A DNA stretch of 14,737 nt from Fidelibacterota bacterium (GTDB taxonomy: Bacteria; Fidelibacterota; Marinisomatia; Marinisomatales; TCS55), in assembly GCA_014239505.1 (NCBI GenBank), contig JAAZYT010000144.1, positions 1-14,737 on the forward strand, given 5' to 3'. Of the stretch, positions 13,207 through 14,737 are shown piece after piece. The translations under genes were made by a program, and so were the position numbers. Position 1 is the stretch's first letter; every line of letters begins with the position of its first letter. The notes under the pieces were generated by a model. It had not been told where the DNA came from. It saw only the letters and a list, made by a program, of their open reading frames with translations, and ran no database searches.

Positions 13207-14737
13207 ATGAATCATTTACTCAGTTGGATCATTTGGCTTCCCATTCTTGGAATGGTTTCAATTGCCTTTGTCCCTAGAGACAAATCAGAAGTAATCAAAA
13301 AGATTGCGGCTGTATTCTCTGGGTTACAACTGCTTTTGGCTATTTACCTTTGGCGTATTTTTGATGCGAGCAATGGAACATTCCAGTTTATGGAGAGGGC
13401 TGAATGGATACCTTCATTTAATATTACTTACATCTTAGGTGTAGATGGATTAAGTCTTCCTATGGTGTTCTTAATGGCTTTGATTGGTTTCATTGGCGTA
13501 TTTGTCAGTTGGAACATTGATAAGGCTGTTAAAGGTTATTTCTCACTTTTCTTACTATTGAATACAGGAGTTATGGGTGTCTTCTTATCTCTAGACTTCT
13601 TTTTATTCTATATTTTTTGGGAAGTAATGCTTTTACCTATGTATTTCCTTATAGGAATGTGGGGTGGTCCTCAACGTGAATATGCAGCAATTAAATTTTT
13701 TATATATACTTTATTTGGTTCTGTTCTTATGCTTATTGCAATCTTAGCTCTATACTTTACTTGTGGTAATACATTTGATATGTTAGTATTAATGGATACA
13801 GCGCCTACAGCTCTAAATGGAATGTTATGGTGGGGAATGAGCGCATTTAAAGTTATTTGGGTATTATTGTTTATTGGGTTTGCGATCAAAGTACCTGTCT
13901 TTCCATTTCATACCTGGTTACCTTTAGCTCATGTGGAAGCACCAACAGCTATATCGGTAATACTTGCAGGTGTTTTATTAAAATTAGGCGTTTATGGAAT
14001 TCTGCGGGTTAATTATAATATGCTGCCTGATGGTGTGTTTTGGTTTGCCGGAGCACTAGCAGTCCTTGGATTAATCAATGTGATTTGGGGTGCTATGTGT
14101 GCACTTGCCCAAACAGATTTAAAAAAATTAGTCGCTTATTCATCCGTTAATCATATGGGTTATACATTAATAGGTATGTCTGCAGTTATTGCGGCTTCAG
14201 AAATGAATGGTGAAAATCTTATAAGTGCCCAGGCAGGCCTTGGTGGAGCAGTTTTTCAAATGTTCAATCATGGAACTATATCAGCCATGCTTTTTATCTT
14301 AGTGGGCGTTATTTATGATAGAGCCCATCATAGAGATATAGATGGTTTTGGTGGATTAGCATCTCAAATGCCAATTTATACTGCTTTTGTTGCAATTGCA
14401 TTTTTTGCTGGACTTGGTTTACCAGGTTTTAGCGGTTTTGTAAGTGAAGCTATGATATTTATTGGTGCATTCCCTATTTTCAAAACAGTGGTCATTATTT
14501 CAACTCTAGGTATACTTTTAAATGCAGCCTATTTTTTATGGGCGTTCCAGAGGATGTTCTTCGGCCCAGCCAATGAAAAATATAAAGATATTCCAGAAAT
14601 AAATAAGCGAGAGTTATTTACAGTTATTCCTTTAGCTGTAATAACATTGATCTTGGGTGTTTATCCTCGTCCATTTCTGGATTTAATAGCTGCTACGTTA
14701 AATGTGCTTATTGAATCGGTTGTGTCCTTTGGTGGAC
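13207..14737 (+). CDS. nuoM: NADH-quinone oxidoreductase subunit M (3' truncated by window)
   Basis: Second antiporter-like proton-pumping subunit. 510 codons are visible without a stop, so the gene runs off the right edge and probably little is missing. Key residues seen: Glu139 (I-F-W-E-V-M-L-L-P-M-Y), Lys228 (F-A-I-K-V-P-V-F-P-F-H-T-W-L-P), Lys259 (L-A-G-V-L-L-K-L-G-V-Y-G), the Q-T-D-L-K-K-L-V-A-Y-S-S block at 302-313, H-G-T-I-S-A-M-L-F at 355-363 and Glu414 (G-F-V-S-E). They match the E. coli NuoM set E144, K234, K265 and E407. The ATG is preceded by AAAGGG at 13195-13200. nuoN would be expected next but lies outside. Confidence 0.97.
   Translation, partial: MNHLLSWIIWLPILGMVSIAFVPRDKSEVIKKIAAVFSGLQLLLAIYLWRIFDASNGTFQFMERAEWIPSFNITYILGVDGLSLPMVFLMALIGFIGVFVSWNIDKAVKGYFSLFLLLNTGVMGVFLSLDFFLFYIFWEVMLLPMYFLIGMWGGPQREYAAIKFFIYTLFGSVLMLIAILALYFTCGNTFDMLVLMDTAPTALNGMLWWGMSAFKVIWVLLFIGFAIKVPVFPFHTWLPLAHVEAPTAISVILAGVLLKLGVYGILRVNYNMLPDGVFWFAGALAVLGLINVIWGAMCALAQTDLKKLVAYSSVNHMGYTLIGMSAVIAASEMNGENLISAQAGLGGAVFQMFNHGTISAMLFILVGVIYDRAHHRDIDGFGGLASQMPIYTAFVAIAFFAGLGLPGFSGFVSEAMIFIGAFPIFKTVVIISTLGILLNAAYFLWAFQRMFFGPANEKYKDIPEINKRELFTVIPLAVITLILGVYPRPFLDLIAATLNVLIESVVSFGG

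Noticed and set aside
13671..13889. 72-codon - strand ORF
   Set aside because: Antisense within nuoM, whose own frame is intact from 13207 to the window edge and carries the conserved residues.
1..14737. tRNA or rRNA genes, CRISPR arrays, insertion sequences, attachment sites or a novel defence system
   Set aside because: I looked on both strands for tRNA-like cloverleaf ends, regularly spaced repeats, transposase motifs, long terminal inverted repeats and unfamiliar clustered genes. None was seen; nearly all the sequence is explained by core genes.

Overview
This AT-rich chromosomal window comes from a bacterium that I would place in the Fibrobacteres-Chlorobi-Bacteroidetes (FCB) group or near it, for example Marinimicrobia, Balneolaeota/Rhodothermota or an Ignavibacteria/Chlorobi relative. 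This placement is inference with moderate confidence. It rests on three things: a 31-residue basic COX24/AURKAIP1-like mini-protein next to an HU gene, a secreted zinc phospholipase/nuclease of the type common in Bacteroidetes, and a complex I operon that goes straight from nuoD to nuoH. The code is standard bacterial (TAA, TAG and TGA all stop). Good Shine-Dalgarno sequences precede several genes (HU, mini-protein, nuoH, nuoJ, nuoM).

Layout. Bases 1-4588 (+) are a housekeeping run: the 3' part of sppA (signal peptide peptidase), an HU-family nucleoid protein, the mini-protein, a secreted zinc-dependent phospholipase C/S1-P1-type enzyme, xseA and xseB (both exonuclease VII subunits), nadK (NAD kinase) and a YjbQ/UPF0047 enzyme. 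Several junctions are ATGA overlaps, so much of this run is probably cotranscribed. Bases 4593-5985 (-) hold a two-gene unit, proline dehydrogenase followed by a CoA-binding (YccU-like) protein, plus a doubtful 30-codon ORF. This unit converges on yjbQ across a perfect 9-bp hairpin.

Bases 5986-6154 are the only sizeable intergenic gap (169 bp). It separates proline dehydrogenase from the divergent nuo operon. I see back-to-back sigma70-like promoters there and repeated TAACTT/AAGTTA elements that overlap both. No gene-free stretch in the window exceeds 300 bases.

Bases 6155-14737 (+) are a tightly packed respiratory complex I operon, nuoA-B-C-D-H-I-J-K-L-M, with M cut by the window edge. The NADH-oxidising module genes nuoE, nuoF and nuoG are absent between D and H. 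The peripheral Q-module and the proton-pumping arm keep all the key residues I checked. Proline dehydrogenase and complex I both feed the quinone pool, so their divergent arrangement makes metabolic sense, though shared control is only inferred.

I found no mobile element, CRISPR array, tRNA or rRNA. Apart from its small elements the window looks like ordinary core genome. The items most worth a second look are the unannotated mini-protein, the repeat-studded divergent promoter region, the E/F/G-less complex I operon, the convergent hairpin, and the start codon placed in a hairpin loop at 888-906.
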